A DNA stretch of 62,044 bases from Gemmataceae bacterium (GTDB lineage Bacteria > Planctomycetota > Planctomycetia > Gemmatales > Gemmataceae): contig JANWVV010000024.1 of assembly GCA_025055795.1 (NCBI GenBank), positions 1 through 62,044 of the forward strand, given 5' to 3'. Below the pieces are notes generated by a model. It did not search any database and was not told the origin of the DNA. It saw nothing but the letters and a program-made list of their open reading frames with translations. Below, one piece after another: positions 9,794 through 19,482 of the stretch. The position numbers were made by a program, and so were the translations under genes. Every line of letters starts with the position of its first letter. The first letter of the stretch is position 1.

Positions 9794-9913
9794 AGAATGG
9801 GCGGATCCGGCACAATTCTTATCTGCTTGCGTGACAATTAGGCAGGCACACGGTATCATGGCTACGCAGAAAGCCTGACTCCTGTAAACCGGTCTGATCC
9901 CAAGGAGACTGCA

Positions 9914-11056
9914 ATGGGCCGCTGGCTCCTGATCGTGCTTCTTCTGGGGGTAGTCCTAGCCGTTGGACGTAGTTGTCTGTTTACGGTGGAACCAGGGGAG
10001 TACGTACTAGTCACCCGTTTTGGACAAATGCGAACGGTTCTGGACGGCGTTCAGGACGCAGGCCTCCATATCAAAGCCCCTTGGCCCATCGACTCCTTGC
10101 AACGACTGGATCGGCGACTTCAGGTGCTGGACCTGCCCACGGTGGAATCGTTGACACGCGATCCCTCCAGCGGGGCCGTGGACAAGACCTTGACCGTGGA
10201 AGCAGTCGTGGTCTGGCGTATCCCTGACGGGGCAGCGGCAGATCGGTTCTTCCGGACCTTACGGACACCCGAACAAGCCCGCGCCATTTTGGCGCCACTG
10301 CTCAACGGCCGGCTAGCCGCTGCTGTGAGCGCTGTTCCGCTGGATGAATGGATAGGACCGATAGATACGCAACTGGCTACAGCTGCCCTCACCGGTTGGC
10401 TGGCTACACTTGCGGATAGCGGTCAATTTGCCTACCATGATCGGCTTGCCCTACAGCGCCGCAGTGAACGGCTGCGTCAGCGTTGGCTTACTGGGAACGG
10501 TGGCGATGTATCGCGGCAAGTTTTGGAGTCGTACGGCGTGGAGTTGTGCGATGTGCGGTTACGGCGTTTTGCCTATCCGGAGGCGGTTCGCAACAGCATA
10601 GCTGAGCGGATCCGCAGCGAGCGGGCCCGTAAGGCAGCGGACTATGAAAGCCAAGGGCGTCAACAGGCAGCGGCGATAGCAGCGGAAGCCGAGCGACAAG
10701 CCCGTGCCATTGAAAGCGAGGCCCAGGCCCGCAAGACACTCATCGAGGGCCAGGCCCAGGCCGAGGTGGCCCGTTTGCGAGCCGAAGCCTATGCCCAGGA
10801 TCCCGAGTTTTATCTATTTCTGGAAAATCTCCGAGCGTTCCAAGCCGCCATTGCCGAGACCAAGGATCTGCTGCTGCTGAGTACTCGTCACCCACTGCTA
10901 CGTCCTTTAGCCGGCCCCCCCGGATCACCGGAAACCTTGCCCAACGCTGCAGGTCCGACACCTGCTACTACCACGGCCGGGCCAGGTGCCGAGGCTTCTC
11001 CTGCAACTCCCCCCCGAACAGCCCGGCCAGAGACAATGCCCCCACCCCGGCAGTAA
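9914..11056 (+). CDS. SPFH/band-7 protein, HflC-like
   Basis: A 380-residue membrane-anchored SPFH protein: one N-terminal transmembrane helix, then 'TVEPGEYVLVTRFGQ', the usual beginning of the HflC/prohibitin domain, and a long Ala/Glu/Arg/Gln-rich coiled coil (about 220-300). HflC and HflK form a large cage around the FtsH protease and limit its access to substrates. Beyond the coiled coil there is an unusual ~65-residue Pro/Ala/Thr-rich tail not found in classical HflC. A clear AAGGAG site precedes the ATG. The HflK-like gene follows after 33 bases, so the two should be one operon, with the order reversed relative to the common hflK-hflC arrangement. Confidence 0.85.
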   Translation: MGRWLLIVLLLGVVLAVGRSCLFTVEPGEYVLVTRFGQMRTVLDGVQDAGLHIKAPWPIDSLQRLDRRLQVLDLPTVESLTRDPSSGAVDKTLTVEAVVVWRIPDGAAADRFFRTLRTPEQARAILAPLLNGRLAAAVSAVPLDEWIGPIDTQLATAALTGWLATLADSGQFAYHDRLALQRRSERLRQRWLTGNGGDVSRQVLESYGVELCDVRLRRFAYPEAVRNSIAERIRSERARKAADYESQGRQQAAAIAAEAERQARAIESEAQARKTLIEGQAQAEVARLRAEAYAQDPEFYLFLENLRAFQAAIAETKDLLLLSTRHPLLRPLAGPPGSPETLPNAAGPTPATTTAGPGAEASPATPPRTARPETMPPPRQ

Positions 11057-11089
11057 TCGCTATCCCTTCAGTGGAGACCAAGTTCCACC

Positions 11090-12019
11090 ATGCCACGCTT
11101 GCTTTTACTGACAGTAGTTGTGTCGGTGCTGATCTGGTTATGCAGCGGCTGGACGATTATCCGGCCTGGGGAACGGGCCGTCGTTCAACGACTGGGAGCT
11201 ATTGTAGCCCACCCCGCTCCTGGTTTGTGGCTGGGGCTGCCTTGGGGGATTGATCGGGTGCATCGCTTCCCAGTCAACACCGTGCGCCAGCTCTCCGTTG
11301 GTTTCAACCCTTATCGTGAAGACGCGGAAGGCAGTCTTTTCCTTACTGCGGATCATAACCTGGTCCAATTGGAGCTGGTGGTCCATTATTCGATTGGGGA
11401 AACCGACATCGACTTGGATGCCTATTTTCTCCAGCAGGAGCAAACGGAAGCCATCCTGGCCCGCCTGACGGAAAGTCTGGTTGCCCAGTGGATTGCGGCC
11501 CACGATATCGATTATGTATTATTGCAAGGCAACGGGGCGTTACCCCTCTGGCTCACTGACAGTTTAGTGGAGCAATTGGCTCCCTATGGTCTGGGTGTGC
11601 GGGTCCAACAGGTTCACGTAGCGGGCCTGGCCCCGCCACCGGAGGTACGCCCGGCTTTCGCCGCTGTCACTCAGGCACAAACGCACATGGGCACTCAACT
11701 ATCCCAAGCCCGCCAGCAAGCGGAACAACGCCTCCGACAGGCCCATGCCATTGCTTATCGGAAGGAACAGGAGGCGTTTGCATCACAATACGCACTGCGG
11801 CGTCAAGCTCAAGCTGACATCAATGAATTCCACACTTTGCGCTCAGCGATCGGCCAGGCACCCCAACGGCTTGCCCTCTACTGGTGGCAGGAGATGCACC
11901 GTAGTCTGACAAGCCTGAAAAACCGCGGCGGACGCATCGAGCCCGTTGATCCATCCCTCGGACCCAACGGATTAGACCTGACCCAACTGCTGCGACTCCG
12001 ACACACGGAGCCCAAATAA
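11090..12019 (+). CDS. SPFH/band-7 protein, HflK-like
   Basis: A 309-residue partner of the preceding SPFH protein. It has a single N-terminal membrane helix, then 'GWTIIRPGERAVVQRLG', a mid-domain 'LTADHNLVQLELVVHYSI' strand pattern typical of HflK, and an Ala/Gln/Arg-rich coiled coil (about 195-250). It probably forms a heteromeric membrane ring with the upstream protein and modulates FtsH or a related membrane protease. It is shorter than enterobacterial HflK because it lacks the long Gly-rich cytoplasmic N-terminus. The Shine-Dalgarno is distant (GGAG about 13 bases upstream), suggesting translational coupling to the upstream gene. Confidence 0.85.
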   Translation: MPRLLLLTVVVSVLIWLCSGWTIIRPGERAVVQRLGAIVAHPAPGLWLGLPWGIDRVHRFPVNTVRQLSVGFNPYREDAEGSLFLTADHNLVQLELVVHYSIGETDIDLDAYFLQQEQTEAILARLTESLVAQWIAAHDIDYVLLQGNGALPLWLTDSLVEQLAPYGLGVRVQQVHVAGLAPPPEVRPAFAAVTQAQTHMGTQLSQARQQAEQRLRQAHAIAYRKEQEAFASQYALRRQAQADINEFHTLRSAIGQAPQRLALYWWQEMHRSLTSLKNRGGRIEPVDPSLGPNGLDLTQLLRLRHTEPK

Positions 12020-12094
12020 CCCAATACTATCTACCTGTATATTTGTCAGTACCGGTGATTCATCCATATCGGGTGGACACGCAGCGGCACTCTC

Positions 12095-13507
12095 ATGGCT
12101 CCTGTTACCCGCTTGTGGGAAACGGTAATCCCTGCACCGGCTGAAGCCCTGGCAGAGTGGCACAGCCGCCCTGGGGCCTTACAAAGGTTACTGCCTCCTT
12201 GGGAACGAATAAGCATATCGAAATTGGAGGGGCGTCTGTCGGAGGGTAGCCAACGGGTTGTCTTTCGATGGTATTGTGGCAGTTTGATTCCCCTGGAATG
12301 GGAAGCTGAAGCTCGAGACTATCAGTTCCCCACCGGTTTTGTTGATGTGCAACGCCGCGGACCTTTTGCCTACTGGAGACACACCCACCGCTTCGTGCCC
12401 CAGGGAGCTGACCGATCGCTACTTCGCGACGAAGTTACTTTTGCCCTGCCCGGCGGTGCTCTCGGACGATGGCTAGGCCAAGCAGCGGTCCTCCGTCGTT
12501 TGGAAAGACTTTTCCGCTATCGGCATGCACTCACGGCGGCCGATATGCGACGCCACCAGACTTATCGCCATCGCCCCCGCTTGCGGATTATCATCACAGG
12601 CTCACGCGGACTGATTGGCTCCGCTTTGGTTCCTTTCCTGACCAGTGGTGGGCATCAGGTGATGCGTTTGCTCAGTCGGCCAGCGGCTCCTCCTTACGAC
12701 GATGGTACCATCTGGCGCTTCTGCAATTGGATGGACACCGCGACTTCCGATTTACCGGATTTGCTAGCCCAAGCTGATGCAATCATTCACTTGGCAGGGG
12801 AAAACATAGCCGCTGGCCGCTGGACACCGGCTAAAAAGCAACAGATTCGTGATAGCCGTGTGCTGTCCACCCGCCGCCTGGCCGAGGCCGTGGCAACTCT
12901 ACCGGCTGGGCAACGGCCACGGGCTTTCCTTTGCGCGTCGGCTATCGGCTATTATGGAAATCGCGGCGATGAGGAACTTCCGGAGCTGGCAACGGCGGGC
13001 ACGGGCTTTTTTCCTGAGGTATGCCAGGAGTGGGAGGCCGCTGCTCGTCCTGCGGCCGAGGCGGGCGTGCGAACCGTCTTTCTCCGCTTCGGTGCCGTTT
13101 TGAGTCCGCGGGGCGGAGCCCTAGCGAAACTGCTGCCGGCCTTCCGCTTCGGTTTGGGAGCTGTATTGGGATCTGGACGTCAGTGGTTTGCTTGGATCAG
13201 TAGCGAGGATGCGGTCGCTGCTATTCATCACTGCCTGATGGAAGAGTCCTTACACGGTCCCGTCAACATTGTGGCCCCCGAGTCTGTGACAAACTACACG
13301 TTTACCAAAACGCTAGGACGGGTCCTTGGTCGGCCCGCCTGGTGGTGGTTACCCGCCCCTGTCTTGCGACTGCTGTTTGGCGAAATGGCTAACGAAGCCC
13401 TGCTGGCCAGTACTCGTGTCAAACCGCAACGCCTGCTCGAAACGGGCTTTAGCTTTGATTTCCCTCAACTGGAAAACGCGTTACGCTTTCTGCTGGGCCG
13501 TGCCTAA
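12095..13507 (+). CDS. TIGR01777-type NAD(P)-dependent epimerase fused to SRPBCC domain
   Basis: This 470-residue cytoplasmic fusion has an N-terminal ~150-residue SRPBCC/START-like ligand-binding domain (polyketide-cyclase type) joined to a Rossmann short-chain dehydrogenase/epimerase domain of the TIGR01777 (YfcH/SulA-like) family. The nucleotide-binding loop reads 'ITGSRGLIGSAL' near residue 165, followed by the family marker 'IIHLAGENIAAGRWTPAKK' and 'SAIGYYGNRGDE'. The domain order matches many proteobacterial and planctomycete homologues. The substrate is unknown for the whole family. The ATG has only a weak ribosome site and lies 75 bases after the HflK-like gene, so it could be in the same transcript. 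Confidence 0.85.
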   Translation: MAPVTRLWETVIPAPAEALAEWHSRPGALQRLLPPWERISISKLEGRLSEGSQRVVFRWYCGSLIPLEWEAEARDYQFPTGFVDVQRRGPFAYWRHTHRFVPQGADRSLLRDEVTFALPGGALGRWLGQAAVLRRLERLFRYRHALTAADMRRHQTYRHRPRLRIIITGSRGLIGSALVPFLTSGGHQVMRLLSRPAAPPYDDGTIWRFCNWMDTATSDLPDLLAQADAIIHLAGENIAAGRWTPAKKQQIRDSRVLSTRRLAEAVATLPAGQRPRAFLCASAIGYYGNRGDEELPELATAGTGFFPEVCQEWEAAARPAAEAGVRTVFLRFGAVLSPRGGALAKLLPAFRFGLGAVLGSGRQWFAWISSEDAVAAIHHCLMEESLHGPVNIVAPESVTNYTFTKTLGRVLGRPAWWWLPAPVLRLLFGEMANEALLASTRVKPQRLLETGFSFDFPQLENALRFLLGRA

Positions 13508-13615
13508 TCACTGGCCTATCTAGCCATCTCACTGTTAGGCCTCAACGTTGTTGCAAGCAACCACATCCGGCCACGCAATCGATCGATGCCACGACTATGG
13601 CCGAACAAGCGATCA

Positions 13616-15016
13616 TCAGAGCAGCAGGTGATGGAGAATACGTCCATTGGGGACCAAGGTAAACGGCCGACCCAGGCGGTCTTGTATTTCCAAATGCGGA
13701 TCAACGCCCAGCAGATGGTAGACGGTGGCGGCCAGGTCGGCAGGCGTAACTGGATTTACTGCCGGTTCGGCGGCCAAACGGTCGCTAGCTCCATAGACGA
13801 TACCCGGCCGGACCCCTCCCCCGGCTAGAACCGTGGTGAATACTTTGGCCCAGTGGTCACGGCCGTCTGCGCCAGCCCCTGCCCCTCCCGGCACAGCTTG
13901 TCCGACCCGGGGCGTCCGCCCCATCTCACCCGTCCAGATCACCAGCGTTTCATCGAGCATACCGCGGGCTTCCAGATCGTCTAACAGGGCAGAAAAAGCA
14001 CGATCAGTCACTGGGCATAGTCGCGTTTTCAGATCCAAAAAGTTTCGGCTGTGAGTATCCCAATAAACACTGACGTTAGTAATACCGTCGTTAGGCCAGA
14101 AGACAGTGACGAGTGGAACTCCTGCCTCGACTAGCCGGCGGGCTAACAGCACCGATTGGCCGTGGGGATTCATACCGTAGCGTTCGCGTACGCGGATGGG
14201 TTCCTGGTTGATGTCAAAGGCACGGGCCACTGCTGGCTGGGCCAGCAAGGCAAATGCACGCCTGTAATGATTGGCCATGGCTTGGGCCTCTGCTTGCCGA
14301 TCTAGCAGACGTCGCTGCTGATCCAGGCTGTGCCACAATTGCTGCCGTTGCTGAAGCAGTTCGCCATTCAAGCCCACGCCGGGAGTCAGATCGGCCACGC
14401 GGAAATCGGGCAGTGAGGCATCCGCATCGATCCGCAAAGGTTGATAGAGGGGGCCTAGAATTCCGGCACCCTGGCCGTGGCTTTCTTCCACAAAACGTGG
14501 TGCCCCATTAGGCACTACGGGCATCATCGACACAAATGGCGGTAACGGATGGCGACCACGACCCAATCGTGCTAGCACAGCTCCGTAGTTGGGCCGATCA
14601 TCGCTTAAAGGACCAGGTGGTGCCGCAGAACCAGTCAGAAGGTGATGCGTCGCTGTAGTGTGATTCACATCCATGTGGGTCATTGAGCGGATGACACACA
14701 ACTTGTGGGCCCGCCGAGCTAGTAAGGGGAGGTGCTCACAAACGTGCAATCCGGGAACGGTAGTGGGGATGGAACGGAATTCGCCACGGTAGGCCTCAGG
14801 AGCATCGGGCTTCGGATCCCAGGTATCCTGATGGGCAGGCCCGCCCCACATGAACAAGATAATGCAAGCTTTGGCCTGCCTCCGCCCTTGAATATGCGTT
14901 TTCTGCGCGTGTAACAAGTGAGGCCAGCTCAAGCCAAACAAACTAGCGACACCCGCCCGTAATACCTCACGACGCGGTACTACTGGATTGAAATAGGGAC
15001 GCACCAAAGATCTCAT
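13616..15016 (-). CDS. DUF1501 family protein (first of a tandem pair)
   Basis: About 466 residues from the ATG at 15016, which has an AGGAGG site; an upstream in-frame extension to 15124 lacks comparable support. The N-terminus 'PRREVLRAGVASLFGLSW' is Tat-like, so export is likely. DUF1501 proteins belong to the alkaline phosphatase/sulfatase-like superfamily; seen here are FMWGGPAHQDTWDPKPDAPE near the start, 'NHTTATHHLLTG' and 'VIWTGEMGRTP' farther on, and 'GRDHWAKVFTTVLAGGG'. In planctomycetes these genes usually sit beside a DUF1549/DUF1553 cytochrome-type partner. Here the only neighbour is a second DUF1501 gene 140 bases upstream on the same strand. The function of the family is unknown. 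Confidence 0.9.
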   Translation of the reverse strand: MRSLVRPYFNPVVPRREVLRAGVASLFGLSWPHLLHAQKTHIQGRRQAKACIILFMWGGPAHQDTWDPKPDAPEAYRGEFRSIPTTVPGLHVCEHLPLLARRAHKLCVIRSMTHMDVNHTTATHHLLTGSAAPPGPLSDDRPNYGAVLARLGRGRHPLPPFVSMMPVVPNGAPRFVEESHGQGAGILGPLYQPLRIDADASLPDFRVADLTPGVGLNGELLQQRQQLWHSLDQQRRLLDRQAEAQAMANHYRRAFALLAQPAVARAFDINQEPIRVRERYGMNPHGQSVLLARRLVEAGVPLVTVFWPNDGITNVSVYWDTHSRNFLDLKTRLCPVTDRAFSALLDDLEARGMLDETLVIWTGEMGRTPRVGQAVPGGAGAGADGRDHWAKVFTTVLAGGGVRPGIVYGASDRLAAEPAVNPVTPADLAATVYHLLGVDPHLEIQDRLGRPFTLVPNGRILHHLLL

Positions 15017-15156
15017 CTCGTACTTCCTCCTGGCAGTGTCCCGAATCAGGTTTATCACACCTCGTGTGGCAACCACTCCTAGAATCATCCATTCATCAAC
15101 ATCACGCTCTACTTCTGCTCCCATTCATTTCATACATAGGCGATAGCAGTTATAAG

Positions 15157-16548
15157 TTAAAACAGTGCAGTAATCGGACGCCCCTCACACAGACGGAAAG
15201 GTCGTCCTTCGGCGTCGCAGATTTCGGTTTCTGGATTGATTCCTAAAGCATGATAGATTGTGGCATGCAAGTCCGCTGGTGTAACGGGAGACTGGGAGGG
15301 ATAGGCACCGTGTTTATCGCTGGCGCCGTAGATTTGTCCACCGCGGATACCGCCTCCAGCTAGAACAACTGCCTGACAAGGCCCCCAATGTTCGCGTCCC
15401 CCATTATTGTTGATTTGTGGGGTGCGACCAAATTCCCCAAACATAACCACAAGAGTTTCTGAGAGAAGCCCGCGGCTTTCCAGGTCGTCTAACAGGGCTG
15501 AATAGGCGCGATCGAGTGCCGGCAAGCAATAGTAGCGTGTCAGCATCTCGAAGCCACTGATTCCACCTAGTGAGGCAATACCGCCGTGGGTGTCCCAGAC
15601 GTTAGCCACATTGCCATCAGGACAGACAAAGTACCACACAATCGTGACTAGCCGCACACCGGCCTCGATCAGGCGTCGGGCCAGCAGAAAGGCTTCGCCA
15701 TATTCATTTCGGCCGTAACGTTCGCGGAGTCTAGGAGGCTCTAGTTCCAGTTGGAAAGCGCGTTTAGCGCTGGGCGAGGTTAACAGGTCGAAGGCCTGTT
15801 GTCGCGCGGCATCGAGCGGCGCGGTGAGTTTGCCTGTCTCTACCGCTCGTTGCCACTGTTCGATCTGGTGTAACAAGCCCTGACGTAGGACTACGTCGCG
15901 ATGGGTCATGCCCGTAGGCAGATCCAAATTATGTAGGGCGGCTTCCTGGACTTCTGCCGGTGGTCGCATTTCCAATGGATCGTAACGCGGTCCTAAACAA
16001 CCTGCATGGGTACCCGCATAAATTACCCCGTCATGACCCACAGCCCGCGGAATAGTCACAGCTGCAGGCATCCCTCGACTTGACAAGCAGTAGGAAACCC
16101 CTGCACCCAAATGTGGGAAATCACGACGGCTGCGTCGGTTCTGTGGGAATGTTTTTTGGGCGTCCGGCTTACCGGTCAGAGTCACATACACCCCCTGACC
16201 ATGTTCATTGAAGGGATGAGTCAAGGAACGGATAATCGCTATTTTATCGCTGTGTTGGGCCATCAGAGGGAGATGTTCACACAGGTGGATACCTGGAGTT
16301 CGTGTTGCGATGGGTCGAAACACCCCCCGAATTCCCTCGGGAGCATTGGGTTTCATGTCAAAAGTGTCTTGTTGGGGAGGACCTCCCCATAAGTAAATCA
16401 GAATGCACGAACGGGCTGTGCCACCACCCTGTTGCCGTCGCGGACTTGCATGAGCGCTACGGTGCAACTTTTGTAATAACACGGGCAATGTCAGCACGCC
16501 ATAACCCAATTGTCCTAATCGCAGGAGGGCATCGCGACGGTGCAGCAT
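15157..16548 (-). CDS. DUF1501 family protein (second of a tandem pair)
   Basis: A 463-residue paralogue of the downstream DUF1501 protein, with the same landmarks in the same order: an N-terminal 'RRDALLRLGQLGYGVLTLP' export signal, 'IYLWGGPPQQDTFDMKPNAP', 'LTHPFNEHGQGVYVTLTGK', 'VMFGEFGRTPQINNNGG' and 'GREHWGPCQAVVLAGGG'. It belongs to the sulfatase/alkaline-phosphatase-like superfamily. It is the first gene of a probable two-gene unit; a consensus-like promoter lies on the minus strand about 230 bases upstream. Sequence differences between the two copies are spread along the whole length, so the duplication is old. No substrate can be inferred. Confidence 0.9.
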   Translation of the reverse strand: MLHRRDALLRLGQLGYGVLTLPVLLQKLHRSAHASPRRQQGGGTARSCILIYLWGGPPQQDTFDMKPNAPEGIRGVFRPIATRTPGIHLCEHLPLMAQHSDKIAIIRSLTHPFNEHGQGVYVTLTGKPDAQKTFPQNRRSRRDFPHLGAGVSYCLSSRGMPAAVTIPRAVGHDGVIYAGTHAGCLGPRYDPLEMRPPAEVQEAALHNLDLPTGMTHRDVVLRQGLLHQIEQWQRAVETGKLTAPLDAARQQAFDLLTSPSAKRAFQLELEPPRLRERYGRNEYGEAFLLARRLIEAGVRLVTIVWYFVCPDGNVANVWDTHGGIASLGGISGFEMLTRYYCLPALDRAYSALLDDLESRGLLSETLVVMFGEFGRTPQINNNGGREHWGPCQAVVLAGGGIRGGQIYGASDKHGAYPSQSPVTPADLHATIYHALGINPETEICDAEGRPFRLCEGRPITALF

Positions 16549-16780
16549 GAACTAACCCTCACTGGGGGGACAGGTCTTTCGTGGTGCATGTCCGCAACAA
16601 ACGAGGACCATGAGCACACACAGGTGCGTAGTAACGTCAGTCGCTTGTGATGTACGATTCCACTCGTCTGAACGTTCAAAGGCGAGGATAAATAGCCACA
16701 AAGCAGCGTTGGGGGGTATGTGGGGGAGGGCCTCTCGCTTGAGATTCAGACTGCAAGTTTTATTGAATTCTTTATCTATC

Positions 16781-16809
16781 AGTCTAACTGCTCGATGTAA
16801 AATTGTCAA
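16781..16809 (-). promoter_or_regulatory. Candidate sigma-70 promoter upstream of the DUF1501 pair
   Basis: Read on the minus strand, a perfect TTGACA (16809-16804) is followed after exactly 17 bases by TAGACT (16786-16781), a 4/6 match to TATAAT. It points toward the DUF1501 gene starting at 16548 and would leave a leader of over 200 bases. The rest of the 16549-16858 gap shows no other gene. Confidence 0.45.
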
Positions 16810-16858
16810 GCGATTTTCTGTAATAAGTGTATATGATGAACCCGACTTGATTAGGTTC

Positions 16859-17332
16859 CTACTGCTCAGGAAACAGCGGCACAGGACGTCGTTCGGGCTG
16901 CCGTAGGTCCACTGCCACGAAAACACCCTCTGCCTCGGTTACATGGATGGTTTCAGGGCCGCGGTCCGCGTAAACGTCCACTTTGACTGTCATAGAGGTT
17001 CGGCCTATACGGATAACTTGAGTAACAAAGCGCACCACGTCCCCCACCAACACAGGCTTTTTGAATTCGACACGGTTGAGGGCCACCGTCACAAAGGCGG
17101 CGTGAGGATTGCCGCCACGCAGCTGTAGTTCCCGCTGTGCCGCAATAGCACCCGCTAAATCGATGTACGATAGGATCACGCCACCAAAAATGGTCCCGTG
17201 CTTATTTGTGTCACGGGGCATCATGGGCACCTGAATGGCTACATAAGACTCACCAAGTGAAGACTGGCGCGGTTCCATGCTAATCTGCATACTCGGTTTT
17301 TGACCCGGCGACAACCGCCGAAGTACCCTCAT
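16859..17332 (-). CDS. Acyl-CoA thioesterase, hotdog fold
   Basis: A 157-residue single-hotdog protein of the YciA/BACH type, which hydrolyses acyl-CoA thioesters in the cytoplasm. Family landmarks are '[20 protein letters not shown]', which includes the catalytic Asp/Asn-bearing segment before the central helix, '[21 protein letters not shown]' as the second strand pair, and '[16 protein letters not shown]'. The start is uncertain: ATGs at 17332, 17290 and 17278 are all in frame, and none has a strong ribosome site. It is transcribed divergently from the DUF1559 gene. Acyl-chain specificity is not predictable. Confidence 0.85.
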   Translation of the reverse strand: MRVLRRLSPGQKPSMQISMEPRQSSLGESYVAIQVPMMPRDTNKHGTIFGGVILSYIDLAGAIAAQRELQLRGGNPHAAFVTVALNRVEFKKPVLVGDVVRFVTQVIRIGRTSMTVKVDVYADRGPETIHVTEAEGVFVAVDLRQPERRPVPLFPEQ

Positions 17333-17374
17333 GATTGGGAATTATTTGGTTTTTACGTATGCTCCAGAAATTCC

Positions 17375-17402
17375 TTGCAGTCGATGAGAAATCGATTAAA
17401 AT
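17375..17402 (+). promoter_or_regulatory. Candidate promoter of the DUF1559 gene
   Basis: TTGCAG (17375-17380), a 16-base spacer and TAAAAT (17397-17402) lie about 90 bases before the ATG at 17495. The spacer begins with TCGAT-gagaa-ATCGA, a small inverted repeat that could be an operator or chance. Confidence 0.35.
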
Positions 17403-17494
17403 TGTTTTATCACAATTACGAGCATCTATTGATTCGCTGCCTTGTTACCGTTCATGCAGCTTCTTGCCGACTTAATTTCCAAGGGGGGGCAAGC

Positions 17495-18409
17495 ATGCGT
17501 CTACAGAGTTTTCGCGCAAAAACAAACAAGTTTGGACATTGGCTAGCATTCACCCTGATCGAATTGTTGGTTGTAATTGCTATTATTGCGATTTTGATCG
17601 GACTGTTACTGCCTGCCGTCCAAAAAGTGCGGGAGGCAGCTGCACGCATGAGTTGTCAGAACAACCTCAAGCAAATTGGCATAGCCTGGCATAATTATCA
17701 CGACGTGAACGGTCATTTTCCGACAGCGGGCGACAATGGTCCTCCGGCAGGGATCCTGAATGCCAACGGCGAAGATATCTATTGTTGTTCAGCTCAACCG
17801 GGATACGTTGACAATTTGAACTGGACTTACCACATCCTCCCTTTTCTCGAACAAACCCAGATACACAGCCTAGTGCGAGCTGGTGATCCTGACGTAACAC
17901 GTTGGCGTTCGATTAATGATAAAATTGTGCGCACCTACTATTGTCCCACACGTCGGGCGCCGACGCTCTACAAAAATCATGCCAAATGCGACTACGGTGC
18001 TAGCCGAGGCACAGGGGAAAACGGCGTCGCTCAACGGATCAACCGGGGTCGCCGTGTCATTATGCAAGGGATCATCGATGGCACCTCTAACACACTGATG
18101 CTCGGTGAAACACGTATCCACCTACATTACATCAATTCTGGCGGTTGCTGTGGGGATAACGAGCCGGCATACAATAATGGCTGGGCCGATGACGTTGTCC
18201 GACATACCCAAGTGCCCCCTGCACCCGACATTCGTGATCCAGCTATTCCCGACAATGCACCCGATGGTATGTTTGGCGGTTCCCATCCCGGTGGAATGAA
18301 TATCTGCCTGGCTGATGGCTCAGTCCGCTTCCTGCGTTTTGAAATCAGCCAAATCAACTTCCAGCGGCTTGGGATTATCAATGATGGACAAGTGGTCAAT
18401 CTTGATTAA
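17495..18409 (+). CDS. DUF1559 prepilin-like protein (type II pseudopilin N-terminus)
   Basis: A 304-residue protein of the planctomycete-specific DUF1559 family. A class III prepilin signal lies at about residues 15-38: polar leader, then '[20 protein letters not shown]', so it should be processed by a prepilin peptidase and held in the inner membrane by one helix. The family's usual '[20 protein letters not shown]' and 'GIAWHNYHD' follow, and the C-terminal '[20 protein letters not shown]' is the DUF1559 signature. The frame stays open upstream to 17300, but the ATG at 17495, with a G-rich site just upstream, gives a normal length. Two small lipoproteins follow. A pseudopilus-like or secretion role is inferred from the N-terminus only. 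Confidence 0.92.
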   Translation: MRLQSFRAKTNKFGHWLAFTLIELLVVIAIIAILIGLLLPAVQKVREAAARMSCQNNLKQIGIAWHNYHDVNGHFPTAGDNGPPAGILNANGEDIYCCSAQPGYVDNLNWTYHILPFLEQTQIHSLVRAGDPDVTRWRSINDKIVRTYYCPTRRAPTLYKNHAKCDYGASRGTGENGVAQRINRGRRVIMQGIIDGTSNTLMLGETRIHLHYINSGGCCGDNEPAYNNGWADDVVRHTQVPPAPDIRDPAIPDNAPDGMFGGSHPGGMNICLADGSVRFLRFEISQINFQRLGIINDGQVVNLD

Positions 18410-18521
18410 TCCAACCTTCCTTTTCAGATAAGTGACCATATCTAAGCACGTCATGGTCAGATAGCGAATCTATCTGCTCAATCTGTTGTAACTTCAGCGT
18501 CTTATGGAGGGGACCATTCCA

Positions 18522-18995
18522 ATGGCATGTAGTCTATTCAACCCTTTCGGCCGCTGGCTGTTGCGGCCGGCTGTGATGGCGGCGTATGGTTTGATGATAT
18601 CGCTAATGGGATTCGGATGTGGAACACCCAAGTGTACGGTTAGCGGTAAGGTAACGTACAAAGGGACACCAGTAGAGCAAGCCGATTTGCTTTTTGAACC
18701 TCAGGAAGGAGGATCCCTAAGCATTTCCGGACGCAGTGGCACCGACGGAGTTTACTACCTCAACTATCTGGATCCCCGAGGGATGCCAACGGGGACCTAT
18801 CGAGTGCTAATCACCCATTACACCCTTCCAAAGGGTAAGGCGTTGCCTGCAGGCGAGGCGGGGGCTGCTCTCCGCAATGACAATGAGAAGGTGATTCGAC
18901 AAAACTACGAGTTCTTCATCCATCTACAAGCGGGTCCTAATCAACAGAACTTTGAACTGACTGAAGGGAAGCGGATACCCTTGGACCCACGCTGA
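18522..18995 (+). CDS. Small lipoprotein with carboxypeptidase-regulatory/transthyretin-like fold
   Basis: About 157 residues from the ATG at 18522, which has a GGAGGGG site; an in-frame ATG 18 bases upstream overlaps that site and is unlikely. A hydrophobic signal ends in a lipobox (SLMGFGC). The mature part begins 'TVSGKVTYKGTPVEQADLLF' and continues with a 'PTGTYRVLITHY' strand, the pattern of the planctomycete transthyretin-like/carboxypeptidase-regulatory domain that commonly follows a DUF1559 gene. It is probably a beta-sandwich protein tethered to a membrane. Co-transcription with the DUF1559 gene 112 bases upstream is likely. Confidence 0.8.
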   Translation: MACSLFNPFGRWLLRPAVMAAYGLMISLMGFGCGTPKCTVSGKVTYKGTPVEQADLLFEPQEGGSLSISGRSGTDGVYYLNYLDPRGMPTGTYRVLITHYTLPKGKALPAGEAGAALRNDNEKVIRQNYEFFIHLQAGPNQQNFELTEGKRIPLDPR

Positions 18996-19173
18996 CTGCA
19001 CACTTTCTACGCTCCGCCTTTTAGCCGCTCTCACCCTCGTTGTCCGACCACTAAATTTGCTTCAAGCTGCAGGGACAGACAGATCGATAGATCTATTACA
19101 GATATCCGACAAGAAGGGTTGACGAGTCAGGTCAGCCGCAAGCCGGATGACTGTAGGTAGGGGAGGCAGGTGT

Positions 19174-19482
19174 ATGAATCGAGTGGGGCAACTGCGGTGG
19201 ATGGGGATAGTAGCAAGTCTAGCTTGCAGTTTGTGTACCACAGCGGGATGTCAGACCTGGTATGGCGGGATGACTTTACCAAGTGGGCGGTATCTACAAC
19301 ACTATCCCCAGTATTTTGCCCCCGATCCTGCCCATCCGTTGCCCCGTGAGTTGGCTAGCATGGCCGCTGTAGAGGAACCAGCTGGTCCTCGTCTTGGCGG
19401 CGGAGGAGCACCGGCGGCCCCAGCGCCGGCGGGACCGCCTGCTGCTCCTGTGCCGATTCCGGCTCCGGCACCCAAACAGTGA
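19174..19482 (+). CDS. Short Pro/Ala-rich planctomycete lipoprotein
   Basis: A 102-residue protein starting at the ATG at 19174, preceded by GGGGAGGCAGG; the earlier ATG at 19147 has no such site. The signal ends in a lipobox (CTTAGC). The mature N-terminus 'GMTLPSGRYLQHYPQYFAPD' followed by 'PLPRELA' is a pattern I recall in short planctomycete lipoproteins. The last ~40 residues are low-complexity Ala/Pro/Gly, probably a flexible linker. It lies 180 bases after the previous lipoprotein in the same direction. Function unknown. Confidence 0.72.
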   Translation: MNRVGQLRWMGIVASLACSLCTTAGCQTWYGGMTLPSGRYLQHYPQYFAPDPAHPLPRELASMAAVEEPAGPRLGGGGAPAAPAPAGPPAAPVPIPAPAPKQ

